From contig NZ_JBMWAN010000002.1 in assembly GCF_049546785.1 (NCBI RefSeq), positions 620,001-684,000 of the forward strand: a stretch of 64,000 nt of DNA. The letters run 5' to 3'. The position numbers were made by a program, and so were the translations under genes. Under the pieces are notes generated by a model. The model ran no database searches. It was not told the DNA's origin and saw nothing but the letters and a program-made list of their open reading frames with translations. The DNA is from Nitrospira_D sp035465795 (GTDB taxonomy: Bacteria > Nitrospirota > Nitrospiria > Nitrospirales > Nitrospiraceae). Shown here in pieces: positions 9,912 through 18,961 of this stretch (positions are counted from its first letter, which is position 1; every line of letters starts with the position of its first letter).

Positions 9912-10664
9912 CTACTTCGGTAAGTCCAACACAAGACGCCGGAACATGTCGACATGCTCGGGGCTGCTTAAGCGATGATCGCCGGGGATCAGATCAAGTT
10001 CGATTGGAAACGCCGGAGCTCGTTCCAAGAGTGTTTCCACAAACCGCCTGCTGCCTTCCGGCAGGATCACGCTGTCTTGCATTCCGTGCAGGATGGCCGT
10101 ACTCACCGGCCTGAGCCGGTCGAAGCTGGCCTTCCAATAGGCTTCACTCTCCTCCACCCACTTCCATGACAGCGGCCAGTCTTTGTGGAGGGGCTCGTCG
10201 TCCCAGGGCATCCACCCCGTCGTCTGCCAGGCCTGCCGCCGGGCTGCCGGAATCTGCGCGGCCCTTACTCCCATCATATTGAAAGCCGGGGCGATGAGGA
10301 TGAGCCGATCCACGAATTCGAATTCCTGCGCCATCAACCAGGCGATCCAGCCGCCGAGCGAATTGCCGACTATAGTAGTTGCCGGGCCGTCCCTCAGCCC
10401 ATTCAGGACCAGCCGCGCATCGGCGATCCAATCCGCTAGCGTGTAGTCCGTGAACGCTCCCTCCGAGTCGCCGAACCCGCGCACATCGTAGCAACAGAAT
10501 CCCCAGCCTTGTTCCTGACACCATTGCGCCAGGGCCTTGCTCTTGTTCCCCCAGCGCTTCGAGAGAAAGCCGGTGATGAACAGTATCTGGCGGCCTTCTC
10601 CATCGGCTCGATCCCCACGGATCGCCTTACCATCGGCTCCCTTCAGTTCAAACCGGGTCATCAT
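9912..10664 (-). CDS. Alpha/beta hydrolase
   Basis: 250 residues with the nucleophile elbow GNSLGG (Ser102), a downstream acid in HGMQDSVI and a histidine in IPGDHRL near the C-terminus, giving a complete Ser-Asp-His triad. The first residues TRFELKGADG and YDVRGFGDSEG resemble the ABHD10-like or 2-hydroxymuconate hydrolase-like group. It has no signal peptide, so it is cytoplasmic. Its start overlaps the stop of the upstream carboxylesterase by four bases (ATGA), so the two hydrolases are coupled. Substrate unknown. Confidence 0.82.
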   Translation of the reverse strand: MMTRFELKGADGKAIRGDRADGEGRQILFITGFLSKRWGNKSKALAQWCQEQGWGFCCYDVRGFGDSEGAFTDYTLADWIADARLVLNGLRDGPATTIVGNSLGGWIAWLMAQEFEFVDRLILIAPAFNMMGVRAAQIPAARRQAWQTTGWMPWDDEPLHKDWPLSWKWVEESEAYWKASFDRLRPVSTAILHGMQDSVILPEGSRRFVETLLERAPAFPIELDLIPGDHRLSSPEHVDMFRRLVLDLPK

Positions 10665-11386
10665 GTTGAGGATTTCATCAACCGCTTGATGAGAAAAGAC
10701 CCGAGCCGATGAACGACCGGCTCTGGAATCTCATGCCCGCCGCGGAAACTGTGCCATTCGACGGCGAGACCGGCCTGGCTCAGCACATCGCGGAGTCGCT
10801 CTGCCCCGATGTAGGGCAGAATTTGATCCTGCAGGCCGTGGCTTTGAAACACCGGCAGCCCTTTGCGCTTCGGCAGGAGCGGGTCCCATACAGGCTGAGC
10901 CAATAAATTGCCGGAGAGTTGGATGAGCCCGGCATAGGGACGATCGCTGTGGAGCAGGGCGTCGCAGGAGAGCATGGCCCCCTGTGAGAAGCCACCCAGC
11001 ACGGTCTTGCGCGGATCTGCGCCGAGCTTCTGTTCGATCTCTTTCAAGAAGACCAGCATCTTCTCGCGCATGGGCGCCAGCCCCTTTGGAATCTCCTGCG
11101 ACAGGTCGCGCACCCGTCCCGCTTCCCGATCGGCCTGGATCCGCGCCATGTCGATCATCCACCAGGCGCGTGCCTTGCCATCGCCGAATCCGAGATTGAG
11201 CGGCCCTTCCGGAAACAGCCAGCGCGTCCCGGACGGGGCATCAATCACGTCGGCAAGCGGCACCAGATCGTCGCCCGGCGCGCCGAACCCGTGCAGCAGG
11301 ATCACGACCGGACCATGTCCGCCACCCTGCCCGTCCACGCCGCCGGCCAGGCGAACGGTGAGACCCCCGAGTTGAACTGTGCGCAT
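10661..11386 (-). CDS. Phospholipase/carboxylesterase family serine hydrolase
   Basis: 241 residues of the abhydrolase_2 type. The oxyanion segment LLHGFGAPGDD is followed by the nucleophile in GGFSQGA (Ser134), an aspartate in HGLQDQILP and a histidine in FRGGHEIP. These enzymes are broad carboxylesterases or acyl-protein thioesterase relatives. The gene ends inside the start of the next hydrolase and begins 25 bases from the stop of the large membrane-protein gene upstream, so transcription may run through all three. Function beyond ester hydrolysis cannot be assigned. Confidence 0.83.
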   Translation of the reverse strand: MRTVQLGGLTVRLAGGVDGQGGGHGPVVILLHGFGAPGDDLVPLADVIDAPSGTRWLFPEGPLNLGFGDGKARAWWMIDMARIQADREAGRVRDLSQEIPKGLAPMREKMLVFLKEIEQKLGADPRKTVLGGFSQGAMLSCDALLHSDRPYAGLIQLSGNLLAQPVWDPLLPKRKGLPVFQSHGLQDQILPYIGAERLRDVLSQAGLAVEWHSFRGGHEIPEPVVHRLGSFLIKRLMKSST

Positions 11387-11411
11387 GCGATCCGCGTACC
11401 TTCAGGTTCTG

Positions 11412-14400
11412 TTAGCTCAGATACAAGTATTGGAGGAGCGCCAGCAGTCCATAAAACGACGATTCGACCACCGGCTGCTGCCACAAGGGCGAGAAGGCCC
11501 CTTGGCCGACCGCCTCAATGTCCTCGATGACCTGGCGGGTCAACTTCACGTCGGGCTCGCCCGCCGCCCCGCGATCCAGCCCCTGCAGAACCAGGTGATT
11601 GAGGCGCGCCACACCCGCATCGCGCGCCTGCTCCGCCGCCCGATAGAGCAGCAGCGCCGCAGCCACGGCCAGGAACACGTTCACCGCCCATCCCACCATC
11701 ATCATCAGGGGAAAATGCCAGTTGTCGAAATAACTGTTGCGCGCCACCATCATGATGAGCAGCACGATGAACGGATACCGCACGAGGCGATTCACCAGGT
11801 CGGTCCGTTTGGCAATCAGTTCGATCTTCATCAACTCCCGGGCTTTCGCCACATTCTCGGCGGACTGCAATTTCAAGCGCTCCGTCAAGGCCTGCGGCCA
11901 CCCCTCCGTCGCCTGCGCCAGAGAACCGATCCAGCGCCGGCACAGCAGCACGGCGTCGAACACAAACAGATTGAGGAGAGCCGCACAGACATAACTGGCC
12001 AGGACGAACACCAGATCCAGGCGGCAGCTGAACGTCCCGCGGCAGGGGCCTGAGAAATCTTCCGCGCCCATGACCTTCCAGAGCAGCACGAAGCACACGG
12101 CATAGACCATCGCGAGCAGGAGGATACGCGGGAGCCGATGCCGCCCCGACCCGGCCTCCCGGTAGAGATGCCACAAGTCGCCGACGTGCTCTTCCGACCG
12201 CCTGCCGCGAGGGGACAAGACCCACTGCATCGTGGCGAGGTACCGCCGCCATCCCTCCTGACGAGCCTCTTCAGGCTGCGAGCCGAACCCGTACCGCTCC
12301 GCCATGCCGTCGAGATTCGACTGGAGATCCCGCCAGGTCTTGACCAGAAAGATGAGCGCCAACAGCGTGGCGATTCCGCGCAGAATTTCCGTCGGCCAAA
12401 GACTGACCCCCTCCAGCCAGTAGAACGGTTCGCCCTGGTCGTGGTTCTGCAGGACGATATCCAGGAGAAACCGGTCGACGACGAAGGCGAGCCCGAAGGC
12501 GGCCCCGGCGCCGAACACAAGGATTCCCGTGTGCGCCGTCATCCACCGGTGGGACTTCGGTTTGGTCCATAAGACGAGGAACCCGATCACGTAGGCCAGA
12601 CCGGCGCTGCCGTAGATGACGCCGGTTGAGGGACGCCGCCCGGTCGTTTGCGGGGAGTCCTCGGACAGATCCACGCGGGGGGCATGCAGGGTATACCCTT
12701 CTTCCGTCGCCCCGACTGAGATATCGACCGCGCCGTGACGTCCGACTTCGAATATCCGGGGCAGCTCCACCCCGCTGAACCAGACATGGTCGGCCGTCAA
12801 GTTGGCCTTGTAGCCGCAGGGCGACAAGGGCGTTTCGGACCGCGAGCCCGGCTGGCCGGCGGCCCCGGGCGGACAGGCGGCCAGCGGACGGATATGCCCC
12901 AGGGCCTGGAGAGTGGCGAAGTACCCGGACGTCTGATAGCTGCTTCGGAAGGGCGGCACGTCGCGCTGCAACATGCCGTACAATTCCAACCCGTAATGGG
13001 AAGCGGTCACGAGGTTCCTCGTCCAGCGATACTCGTCTGCATAGACCAGCCGGGTATCCAGATCCGTCGTGAAGAAGACGGCGCCGGGAAATCGCTCGCG
13101 CATGGCCTGCAGAATCAGCAGGGCGTCGTAGGCATCGCTGCCGAGGATGCCGATGGCCGCGACGGGATTCCGGTTGTCGTCTTCCGAATCCACGGCGGCA
13201 TTGGCCACTTCGGTCATATCCCGCTCGATGCGGTCGGCCAGCCGTTGCGCGTAATCGAACTGACTCGTGCCGACCGGGCGCTCAAGCACCCGGCTGTCGA
13301 ACAAGGCGCTCTTGACCGCCTTCGACGCGCTCCCCTTTGAGGCGTCCGCCTTGTCTCCGCCAGGGATTTCTCCGTCGAGCCCGCGGAGATAGCTGTACCG
13401 CCACACATTCAGGCCGAGTCCCCTCGTCCCGACCGGGCTTCTGACTTGCAGCTCGACGGCCTGATTGACCGTGGGACATTCCGATCGAATGCGCGCCAGG
13501 CGGTCCGCCTCGATCGTGCGATTCTCCTCGTCGGACCGATGGGCGATCCGGTTGCAGACAGCGGCGGTAAACTCGACCGGCAGCACCCGGCCGTAGAACG
13601 AATCCCATTCGGCAATGAGGACGACGGCATCCCGCTCGAACTTCACCCGGCGACGCTCGAGTTCCTGCGTCAAGGCGCCGAACAGCTGATCGTCTGATCG
13701 GATGCTGTATTTGAGCTCAATGCCGGCCCGCAGCAGAATCCAACAGAGTTGCTCCCGGTTCGGATCGGAGGACGCACACTCGGTGGATTCCGGGGGCTTC
13801 GCCGTCACGCTGAGCTCCTGCGTCAGGAGTTTGGGCATGGCCGTGGCCCAGGGCGAATACAATTCCACGCGACCGCCGGCATTCGCCCAGATCAGGTGAT
13901 CCTCCCGTCCCTGAACCAGACTCGCGGCTTCCTCGAGGAGATTCCGGAAAGCGGACGAGCTCCGCGGCCCGATGATCTTGAACCGCACATGCTGTTCCCG
14001 GCGAGGGTCCAGCAAGACCGTCCCGTCCCGACCGGTCTGACAGGCATGGCGTCCGATGGCGCTCTCCTCACAGAGGATGGCCTGCGTCAGTCGCTGCAGG
14101 TTGCCGATAGGATAATCGCCGGAGACCTCACTGCTGATCCACAGGATGAGGACGGCCTGCGCCCAGGTGCTTTCAACTGAACATTTTCGCGGCCCTTCCC
14201 GGTACCACTCATAGGGCAACACCCGGCTCGCCCCGGCTTGGTCCCGCCATTCGACGTAGGACAGTTGGTCTTCATTTTGAGGGACATAACAGGCAATGCC
14301 GAGGGCGGAGCCGATCGCATAGCGATCCCGGATGCGGGTCTCCCTGCTTTCCCCCGATGATCCGCCTTCGGTCGTCACCAGCAGGACGGTAATGGGCCGT

Positions 14401-14714
14401 CCCTGGTTCTGGTCGATCTTGTCATCCACTTCCTGGCGGATGGCTCTGACCCGATCGATGTCGTCTTTCCCGTTTCCGACGGCCGGCCTGACTTCGCCGT
14501 CGAATTTCGCCACGCGGCGCGCGGCTTCCAGCGGGTCCTCCCACAGGCGGGCATGCACGACGCCTTCGGCGACCTGCGGCTTGACGTCGCCCACCATGGA
14601 GGGCGGCCGCGCGCTCTTCAACGGCTGCTGAACCAGCATCACACCGGCAATCGCCAGTCCCAGCGTAATCGTCCCCGCCACCGCCAGCTTGGAATCTCCG
14701 CCCTTCTTGGCCAT
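11412..14714 (-). CDS. Unrecognised 1100-residue multidomain membrane protein
   Basis: I do not recognise this family. One N-terminal membrane segment (about residues 9-27) precedes roughly 650 extracytoplasmic residues, then about seven membrane segments between residues ~700 and 1050, with a cytoplasmic or interfacial tail. Around residues 520-640 the segments NPVAAIGILGSDAYDALLIL, AVFFTTDLDTRLVYADEY and SYQTSGYFATLQAL have the rhythm of a type I periplasmic-binding-protein lobe, as in amino-acid or branched-chain receptors. The start is supported by AGGGA eight bases upstream. A ligand-sensing membrane protein is one reading, but no kinase, cyclase or output domain is visible. Confidence 0.75.
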   Translation of the reverse strand: MAKKGGDSKLAVAGTITLGLAIAGVMLVQQPLKSARPPSMVGDVKPQVAEGVVHARLWEDPLEAARRVAKFDGEVRPAVGNGKDDIDRVRAIRQEVDDKIDQNQGRPITVLLVTTEGGSSGESRETRIRDRYAIGSALGIACYVPQNEDQLSYVEWRDQAGASRVLPYEWYREGPRKCSVESTWAQAVLILWISSEVSGDYPIGNLQRLTQAILCEESAIGRHACQTGRDGTVLLDPRREQHVRFKIIGPRSSSAFRNLLEEAASLVQGREDHLIWANAGGRVELYSPWATAMPKLLTQELSVTAKPPESTECASSDPNREQLCWILLRAGIELKYSIRSDDQLFGALTQELERRRVKFERDAVVLIAEWDSFYGRVLPVEFTAAVCNRIAHRSDEENRTIEADRLARIRSECPTVNQAVELQVRSPVGTRGLGLNVWRYSYLRGLDGEIPGGDKADASKGSASKAVKSALFDSRVLERPVGTSQFDYAQRLADRIERDMTEVANAAVDSEDDNRNPVAAIGILGSDAYDALLILQAMRERFPGAVFFTTDLDTRLVYADEYRWTRNLVTASHYGLELYGMLQRDVPPFRSSYQTSGYFATLQALGHIRPLAACPPGAAGQPGSRSETPLSPCGYKANLTADHVWFSGVELPRIFEVGRHGAVDISVGATEEGYTLHAPRVDLSEDSPQTTGRRPSTGVIYGSAGLAYVIGFLVLWTKPKSHRWMTAHTGILVFGAGAAFGLAFVVDRFLLDIVLQNHDQGEPFYWLEGVSLWPTEILRGIATLLALIFLVKTWRDLQSNLDGMAERYGFGSQPEEARQEGWRRYLATMQWVLSPRGRRSEEHVGDLWHLYREAGSGRHRLPRILLLAMVYAVCFVLLWKVMGAEDFSGPCRGTFSCRLDLVFVLASYVCAALLNLFVFDAVLLCRRWIGSLAQATEGWPQALTERLKLQSAENVAKARELMKIELIAKRTDLVNRLVRYPFIVLLIMMVARNSYFDNWHFPLMMMVGWAVNVFLAVAAALLLYRAAEQARDAGVARLNHLVLQGLDRGAAGEPDVKLTRQVIEDIEAVGQGAFSPLWQQPVVESSFYGLLALLQYLYLS

Positions 14715-14833
14715 GTAATCAGTCCCTGTATGCAGGTTGAGCGCGCAGGCTCAGGATGGGCCGTGCGTCCGGTTCGTAACTGGGGCGGGTCTATACTTAC
14801 TCAAGAAACGAGGAGCGCGCAAGCACGCGACGG

Positions 14834-16309
14834 TCACGACGAGCAACTGACGGAGAGGTGCTTGCCCCAGTTCGGCGGAGCGGCGGCGTAGGCTTCCATC
14901 CCCGGCTGGTCGTCGAACGGATTCCGGAGCAGGGTCAGCAGCCGGTCGATCTCCGAGAACTCTTTCTGTTGCGCCTTTTCGATGGCCTGCTGCGCCAGAT
15001 AGTTGCGCAGCACGTATTTCGGATTGACGCGATTCATGCGCGCGCGCCGCTCCTCATCCCGGCTCCCTGCCGCGCGCAATCGCTCCGCATAGCGGCGGGC
15101 CCAACGGTCAAAAGCGTCGCGATCAAGGAAGAAGTCGCGCAACCCGTCGTTCGGGTCTCCGGGCGCCGAGCGAAAATCTCCGAGCGCGCGAAAGAAGATC
15201 GTGTAGTCGACGCGGTGCTGGTGCATGAGCCCCAGCAGATCCTGGATCAACTCCGCATCCTCTTCCTGCCTATCGAGCAGCCCGACCTTGGCCCGCATCA
15301 GCTCCATGTACCATCCTTCGCAGACCGGCGTGTAGCGGTCCAGCGCCGCTTTCAGCTCGTCCTTCCCGGCCAATGGCAGCAACGCCTGGGCAAGACAGCT
15401 CAGATTCCAGAGACCGATGTAGGGCTGCTGACTGAAGGCATAGCGGCCGTTGTGGTCGGAGTGGTTGCAGATGAACCCGGGATCGTAGTCGTCGATGAAG
15501 CCGAATGGGCCGTAGTCGAGCGTGATCCCGAGGATCGACATGTTGTCGGTATTCATCACGCCATGGGCCCAGCCGACGGCCTGCCATTGGGCGATCAACT
15601 TCGCCGTGCGCTCGACGACCTCGTCGAAGAAGCGGGCGTATGGGTCCGGCGCCCCGGCGAGATGCGGATAGTGGCGGGCGATCACATAGTCGGCCAGGAC
15701 TTTGAGCTGCTCATGTTGCTTCCGATAGTAGAAGACCTCGAACGAGCCGAAGCGGACATGCGAGGGCGCCATGCGCACCACGATCGCGCCGGTCTCCACC
15801 TGTTCGCGATAGACCTGGTGGTCGCTGCCGACGATGCAGAGCGCCCGCGTCGTCGGAATGCCGAGGCCGTGCATGGCTTCGCTGCAGAGATATTCGCGGA
15901 TGGTGGAACGCAGGACCGCCCGGCCGTCTCCGTCTCTCGAAAACGGGGTGAGGCCGGCGCCTTTGAGTTGCAGATCCCATTTCTCGCCCCGCGCGTTTCT
16001 GACTTCTCCGAGGAGAATCGCGCGCCCGTCGCCGAGCTGCGGGACATAGACGCCGAATTGATGGCCGGCATAGAGCATCGCCAACGGCTCCATCCCCGGC
16101 ACGAGCAGGCTCCCGCCGAACACGCCGGCGAATTCCGGCCGCGCCGCTTCCGCCGGATCGAGGTCGATGAGTTCCGCCGCCGCGGCATTGAAGCTGATGA
16201 GATAGGGGGAGCTTGAGAAGGGCGTGGGGTTCAGCTTCGCATGAAAGGCTTCGGGCAGACGGGCGTAGGAATTATCGAACGACAGCGCTTCCAATGCACG
16301 GCCGGCCAT
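14834..16309 (-). CDS. selO: Protein adenylyltransferase SelO
   Basis: 491 residues spanning the SelO/YdiU pseudokinase. Markers include YAGHQFGVYVPQLGDGRAIL, LQLKGAGLTPFSRDGDGRAV, and the catalytic region HGVMNTDNMSILG with DYGPFGFIDDYDP. SelO transfers AMP from ATP to Ser, Thr or Tyr of target proteins and takes part in oxidative stress responses. The C-terminus ends SVSCSS: cysteine takes the place where eukaryotic SelO has selenocysteine, and in E. coli the matching cysteine forms a regulatory disulfide. The stop overlaps the start of the next gene by one base (TAATG when read on the minus strand). Confidence 0.95.
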   Translation of the reverse strand: MAGRALEALSFDNSYARLPEAFHAKLNPTPFSSSPYLISFNAAAAELIDLDPAEAARPEFAGVFGGSLLVPGMEPLAMLYAGHQFGVYVPQLGDGRAILLGEVRNARGEKWDLQLKGAGLTPFSRDGDGRAVLRSTIREYLCSEAMHGLGIPTTRALCIVGSDHQVYREQVETGAIVVRMAPSHVRFGSFEVFYYRKQHEQLKVLADYVIARHYPHLAGAPDPYARFFDEVVERTAKLIAQWQAVGWAHGVMNTDNMSILGITLDYGPFGFIDDYDPGFICNHSDHNGRYAFSQQPYIGLWNLSCLAQALLPLAGKDELKAALDRYTPVCEGWYMELMRAKVGLLDRQEEDAELIQDLLGLMHQHRVDYTIFFRALGDFRSAPGDPNDGLRDFFLDRDAFDRWARRYAERLRAAGSRDEERRARMNRVNPKYVLRNYLAQQAIEKAQQKEFSEIDRLLTLLRNPFDDQPGMEAYAAAPPNWGKHLSVSCSS

Positions 16310-16680
16310 TACCGACCAAGCCCTTCCAGGTCCCGATCTACTGTAAAGACAAGAACTTTCTCGCCGATCTGGGCATTGATATCGGTAAAGAGCGCCAGCG
16401 CCTTGGCTCCGGTGATGCCGTTCACCTGCTCGAAGAGCCGCTCGCGTCCCTGGGCGATGAGGGTTTGCCGGATTCGTTTGACCATGTCCACACCTTCGGC
16501 GCTCTTGGCGAGTTGCCGTTCGGCCGGCGTCAGCACGCCCTTCAGGCGCACGACGACAAGATCCCGCACGATATAGGCCCGCACATCCTCCGGGCCACGC
16601 CCCATGAATTCCTGCTCGAACTTGATGATGGCGTTACGAATCGCCGATTCGATTTCGCCTTTGGTCAGTGCCTTGTTCAT
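16309..16680 (-). CDS. DUF2294-like small protein
   Basis: 123 residues from the ATG at 16680, placed seven bases after GGGAAGG; a GTG one codon upstream is less well spaced. The sequence is a compact alpha/beta protein, with KGEIESAIRNAIIKFEQEFM, GRGPEDVRAYIVRDLVVVRL and GVLTPAERQLAKS, and resembles the DUF2294 family, whose function is unknown. It has no signal peptide or membrane segment. Its single-base overlap with selO downstream implies translational coupling, so a link to SelO or oxidative stress is possible but unproven. Confidence 0.7.
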   Translation of the reverse strand: MNKALTKGEIESAIRNAIIKFEQEFMGRGPEDVRAYIVRDLVVVRLKGVLTPAERQLAKSAEGVDMVKRIRQTLIAQGRERLFEQVNGITGAKALALFTDINAQIGEKVLVFTVDRDLEGLGR

Positions 16681-16738
16681 CACACAGCCTTCCCCAGCCA
16701 GATCGTAGAACCCAAGTATAGAGGTGCCTCTGCGGGGG

Positions 16739-16924
16739 TCACAAGAGCAAATCTGCAGCCCGGTGGGCCAAAAGGCATGACGCGTGGGCCCGAAGGCCTA
16801 GAAAGCTCAGGGCAATGTACCCGATGGCTTGACTCCTCTGAGACGGATCCTTGATAAGGAGATCCAGGTATTCATCTGAGGGTGTGTGCTGTCCGCCGGG
16901 GTCGCGCGGGATAGTCGGAACCAT
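16739..16924 (-). CDS. Possible small protein (61 residues), weakly supported
   Basis: An ATG at 16924 opens a frame ending at TGA (16739). The product has a plausible look, with SDEYLDLLIKDPSQRSQAIG followed by a hydrophobic, alanine/leucine-rich helix, and its third codon positions are GC-rich. Against it, no ribosome-binding site precedes the start and I know no related family. It could equally be a chance frame in the leader of the dab locus, which is transcribed from the opposite strand. Confidence 0.25.
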   Translation of the reverse strand: MVPTIPRDPGGQHTPSDEYLDLLIKDPSQRSQAIGYIALSFLGLRAHASCLLAHRAADLLL

Positions 16925-16984
16925 CACGATGAAAAAAGACAGAGGCGGTAGGGTGACCGGCACGTTTCGGGCCGGTTGCAGTAC

Positions 16985-17040
16985 AAGCCAACCGTGGTGC
17001 GTGGACCTGTCGTCGCGTAGCACTGTTGGCTTTTGTGTTT
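16985..17040 (+). promoter_or_regulatory. Candidate attenuator/terminator before dabB copy 1
   Basis: AAGCCAAC at 16985-16992 pairs exactly with GTTGGCTT at 17025-17032, and the second arm runs straight into TTTTGTGTTTT. The 32-base loop can form a further partial stem. The structure ends about 15 bases before the dabB copy 1 start, so it would terminate or attenuate transcription entering the operon from upstream, or form a leader element. Long loop and absence of conservation data limit certainty. Confidence 0.4.
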
Positions 17041-17054
17041 TCTGAAACCGTGAG

Positions 17055-18749
17055 GTGCCCGTGTACGCCATCCTGCTTCCGTTCCTCCCGCTCCTGACGA
17101 CGCTCATGGTCGCAGCAGGCAGCGATGAGTCGCGCCGCGCCCGCACACAGCTCGCCGCCTTCCCGATCGGGGCGGCGTTCTGCGGCGCCATCGCCACCCT
17201 CTATATGGTGGCCACGCAGGGACCGATCAGCATCCGCTTCTACGACCCCGCCTCGATGGTGTCGCTCACGTTTCCGATCGGCTTCTATATTGACCGGCTC
17301 AGCGCCGTGATGATGGTGCTGATTTCCGGTGTCGGCACGGTCATCTACGCCTATTCCATCGACTACATGTACCAGGATCCCCACGAACCCCGGTACCTGG
17401 CTCTCATCGGCCTGGTGATGTTCGTGCTGCTCTGCATGGTCTCCAGTGCGAACCTCATGATGCTGTTTCTCTTCTGGCAACTCCTGAGTTATCTGCTGTA
17501 TCTCCTGGCCCATAACCATACCCATGCGGGCACGCTGGAAGGCGCCTTCAAGACGTTCACGCTGTTGCGGGTCGGAGACATCGCGTTCCTTGCGGGAATC
17601 GTCCTGGCCCATGCCCTCTACGGCACGTTGGAATTTCCGGCCCTGTTTGCCAGGGCCGCCGAGTCGACGGCCGTCATTTCTCTCCTGCCGGGACTCGATA
17701 TCAGCGGCGTCACGGCCGTGACGCTCCTCCTGTTCATCGGCGGGATGAGCAAGTCCGCGCAATTCCCGTTCCATATCTGGCTTCCCCACTATCTCTATGC
17801 CCCGACGCCCGCGACGGCCTTGCTCCATGCCGGGATCATCAATGCCGGGGGGTTTCTGATCAACCGGTTGGCCCCGCTGTTCGGGCTCAGTTCGACAACC
17901 CTGCACGTCGCCTTCGTGGTGGGCACGTTGACCGCCGTGCTGGGCGCCACGATGATGCTGGCGCAGAACGACATCAAGAAAACGCTCGGTTTCTCCACGG
18001 TCGGTCAAATGGGCTACATGATCATGGAGTGCGGGCTCGGGGCGTTTTCGCTGGCCGTGTTTCATTTGATCGCCCACGGTCTCTTCAAAGCCACCGTCTT
18101 CCTGAACAGCGGCAATGTGATTCACAAGGCCCGACAAGAAGCGCATCTCCCCCATGCCCGCCAAGAGGAAGAGGAACAGACTTTTTCCCCGCTCACCTGG
18201 TCGACCGGATTCGTGACCACGCTCGCGATTCCCCTGGCCATCCTGCTGGTCACCCACGGGGTCCTGCGCATTCCATTGCTGGAATCCCAGGGCACCGTGA
18301 TCTTCCTCTTTTTTATTTGGATCACCTCGTCACAAGCGATTCTGACCCTCACCCGCCTGCGAGCGGTGCCTTCCTGGGAAGTATCGGCCGCCATGCTGGT
18401 TACGCTCCTGTTTGTCGTGTTCATGTATCTCTTCGCCGTCGAGTCCTTCACCGCGTTCTTGTATCCGAACCCGGAGGAGGTCGCGTCGTATTTCAAGGCC
18501 GCCGCTCTTCCCAGCGGACTCTTTGACCTCATGATCCTGCTGGCCACGGTCATGACCGTCCTCAGCTGGTGCTATCTCTATCTGCGTGCCCATGGCCGGA
18601 CCGTCTGGATGCCGCCCTGGATCGAGGGCCTGCGGATCCGGTTCTATGTGCTGTTTATGAACCGGCTCTATGTGGATGAACTCTATGATCGAATCGGCCG
18701 GGCCATCATGCGTATGGCCCATCGTCTCGATAAACCACCGGCGCGATGA
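17055..18749 (+). CDS. dabB: DabB-like proton-translocating (NuoL-family) subunit, copy 1
   Basis: 564 residues from a GTG at 17055 (a second GTG at 17061 is equally possible, spaced better from GAGGTG). It is a NuoL/NdhF-type antiporter-like membrane protein with about 14 segments. The transmembrane-7 motif MSKSAQFPFHIWLP has the channel lysine (Lys233), and the segment DIKKTLGFSTVGQMGYM is typical of DabB. At the place of the conserved transmembrane-5 glutamate the sequence reads FWQLLSYLLYL (Gln142). In DAB systems DabB supplies ion-motive force to DabA for inorganic carbon uptake. It lies 212 bases before a near-identical copy. Confidence 0.85.
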   Translation: MPVYAILLPFLPLLTTLMVAAGSDESRRARTQLAAFPIGAAFCGAIATLYMVATQGPISIRFYDPASMVSLTFPIGFYIDRLSAVMMVLISGVGTVIYAYSIDYMYQDPHEPRYLALIGLVMFVLLCMVSSANLMMLFLFWQLLSYLLYLLAHNHTHAGTLEGAFKTFTLLRVGDIAFLAGIVLAHALYGTLEFPALFARAAESTAVISLLPGLDISGVTAVTLLLFIGGMSKSAQFPFHIWLPHYLYAPTPATALLHAGIINAGGFLINRLAPLFGLSSTTLHVAFVVGTLTAVLGATMMLAQNDIKKTLGFSTVGQMGYMIMECGLGAFSLAVFHLIAHGLFKATVFLNSGNVIHKARQEAHLPHARQEEEEQTFSPLTWSTGFVTTLAIPLAILLVTHGVLRIPLLESQGTVIFLFFIWITSSQAILTLTRLRAVPSWEVSAAMLVTLLFVVFMYLFAVESFTAFLYPNPEEVASYFKAAALPSGLFDLMILLATVMTVLSWCYLYLRAHGRTVWMPPWIEGLRIRFYVLFMNRLYVDELYDRIGRAIMRMAHRLDKPPAR

Positions 18750-18836
18750 CGGGCTCGATTCCCGACGCGTGATTGATGGAGCGAACGCTTCCGAACTGCG
18801 ACAGATCTGCCGGGAGCCTTCGGGCCGGCCCGGTGC

Positions 18837-18866
18837 TTGACGCTGGTCTAGACAACGTACTAATGA
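18837..18866 (+). promoter_or_regulatory. Possible internal promoter before dabB copy 2
   Basis: TTGACG (18837-18842) is followed after 18 bases by TAATGA (18861-18866), or after 15 by TACTAA. Lying in the 212-base gap between the two dabB-like genes, it could give copy 2 and dabA their own transcript. The -10 match is weak. Confidence 0.28.
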
Positions 18867-18961
18867 TGGACCCTGCGAAAACATCCGCTGCGGTCGTCGA
18901 TCGACGGATGCCCTGTCCGTGAGGGGTTTGAGACGGTTTCACACCATCCCGGGGTGATGAG

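Larger units (their letters stand above)
16681..17054. other. Intergenic region upstream of the carbon-uptake locus
   Basis: 374 bases between the minus-strand DUF2294-like gene and the first dabB-like gene. The right part holds a stem-loop with a T-rich tail (separate entry). The left part contains a minus-strand frame at 16739-16924 (separate low-confidence entry). No clear sigma-70 promoter pair was found by eye. Confidence 0.5.
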
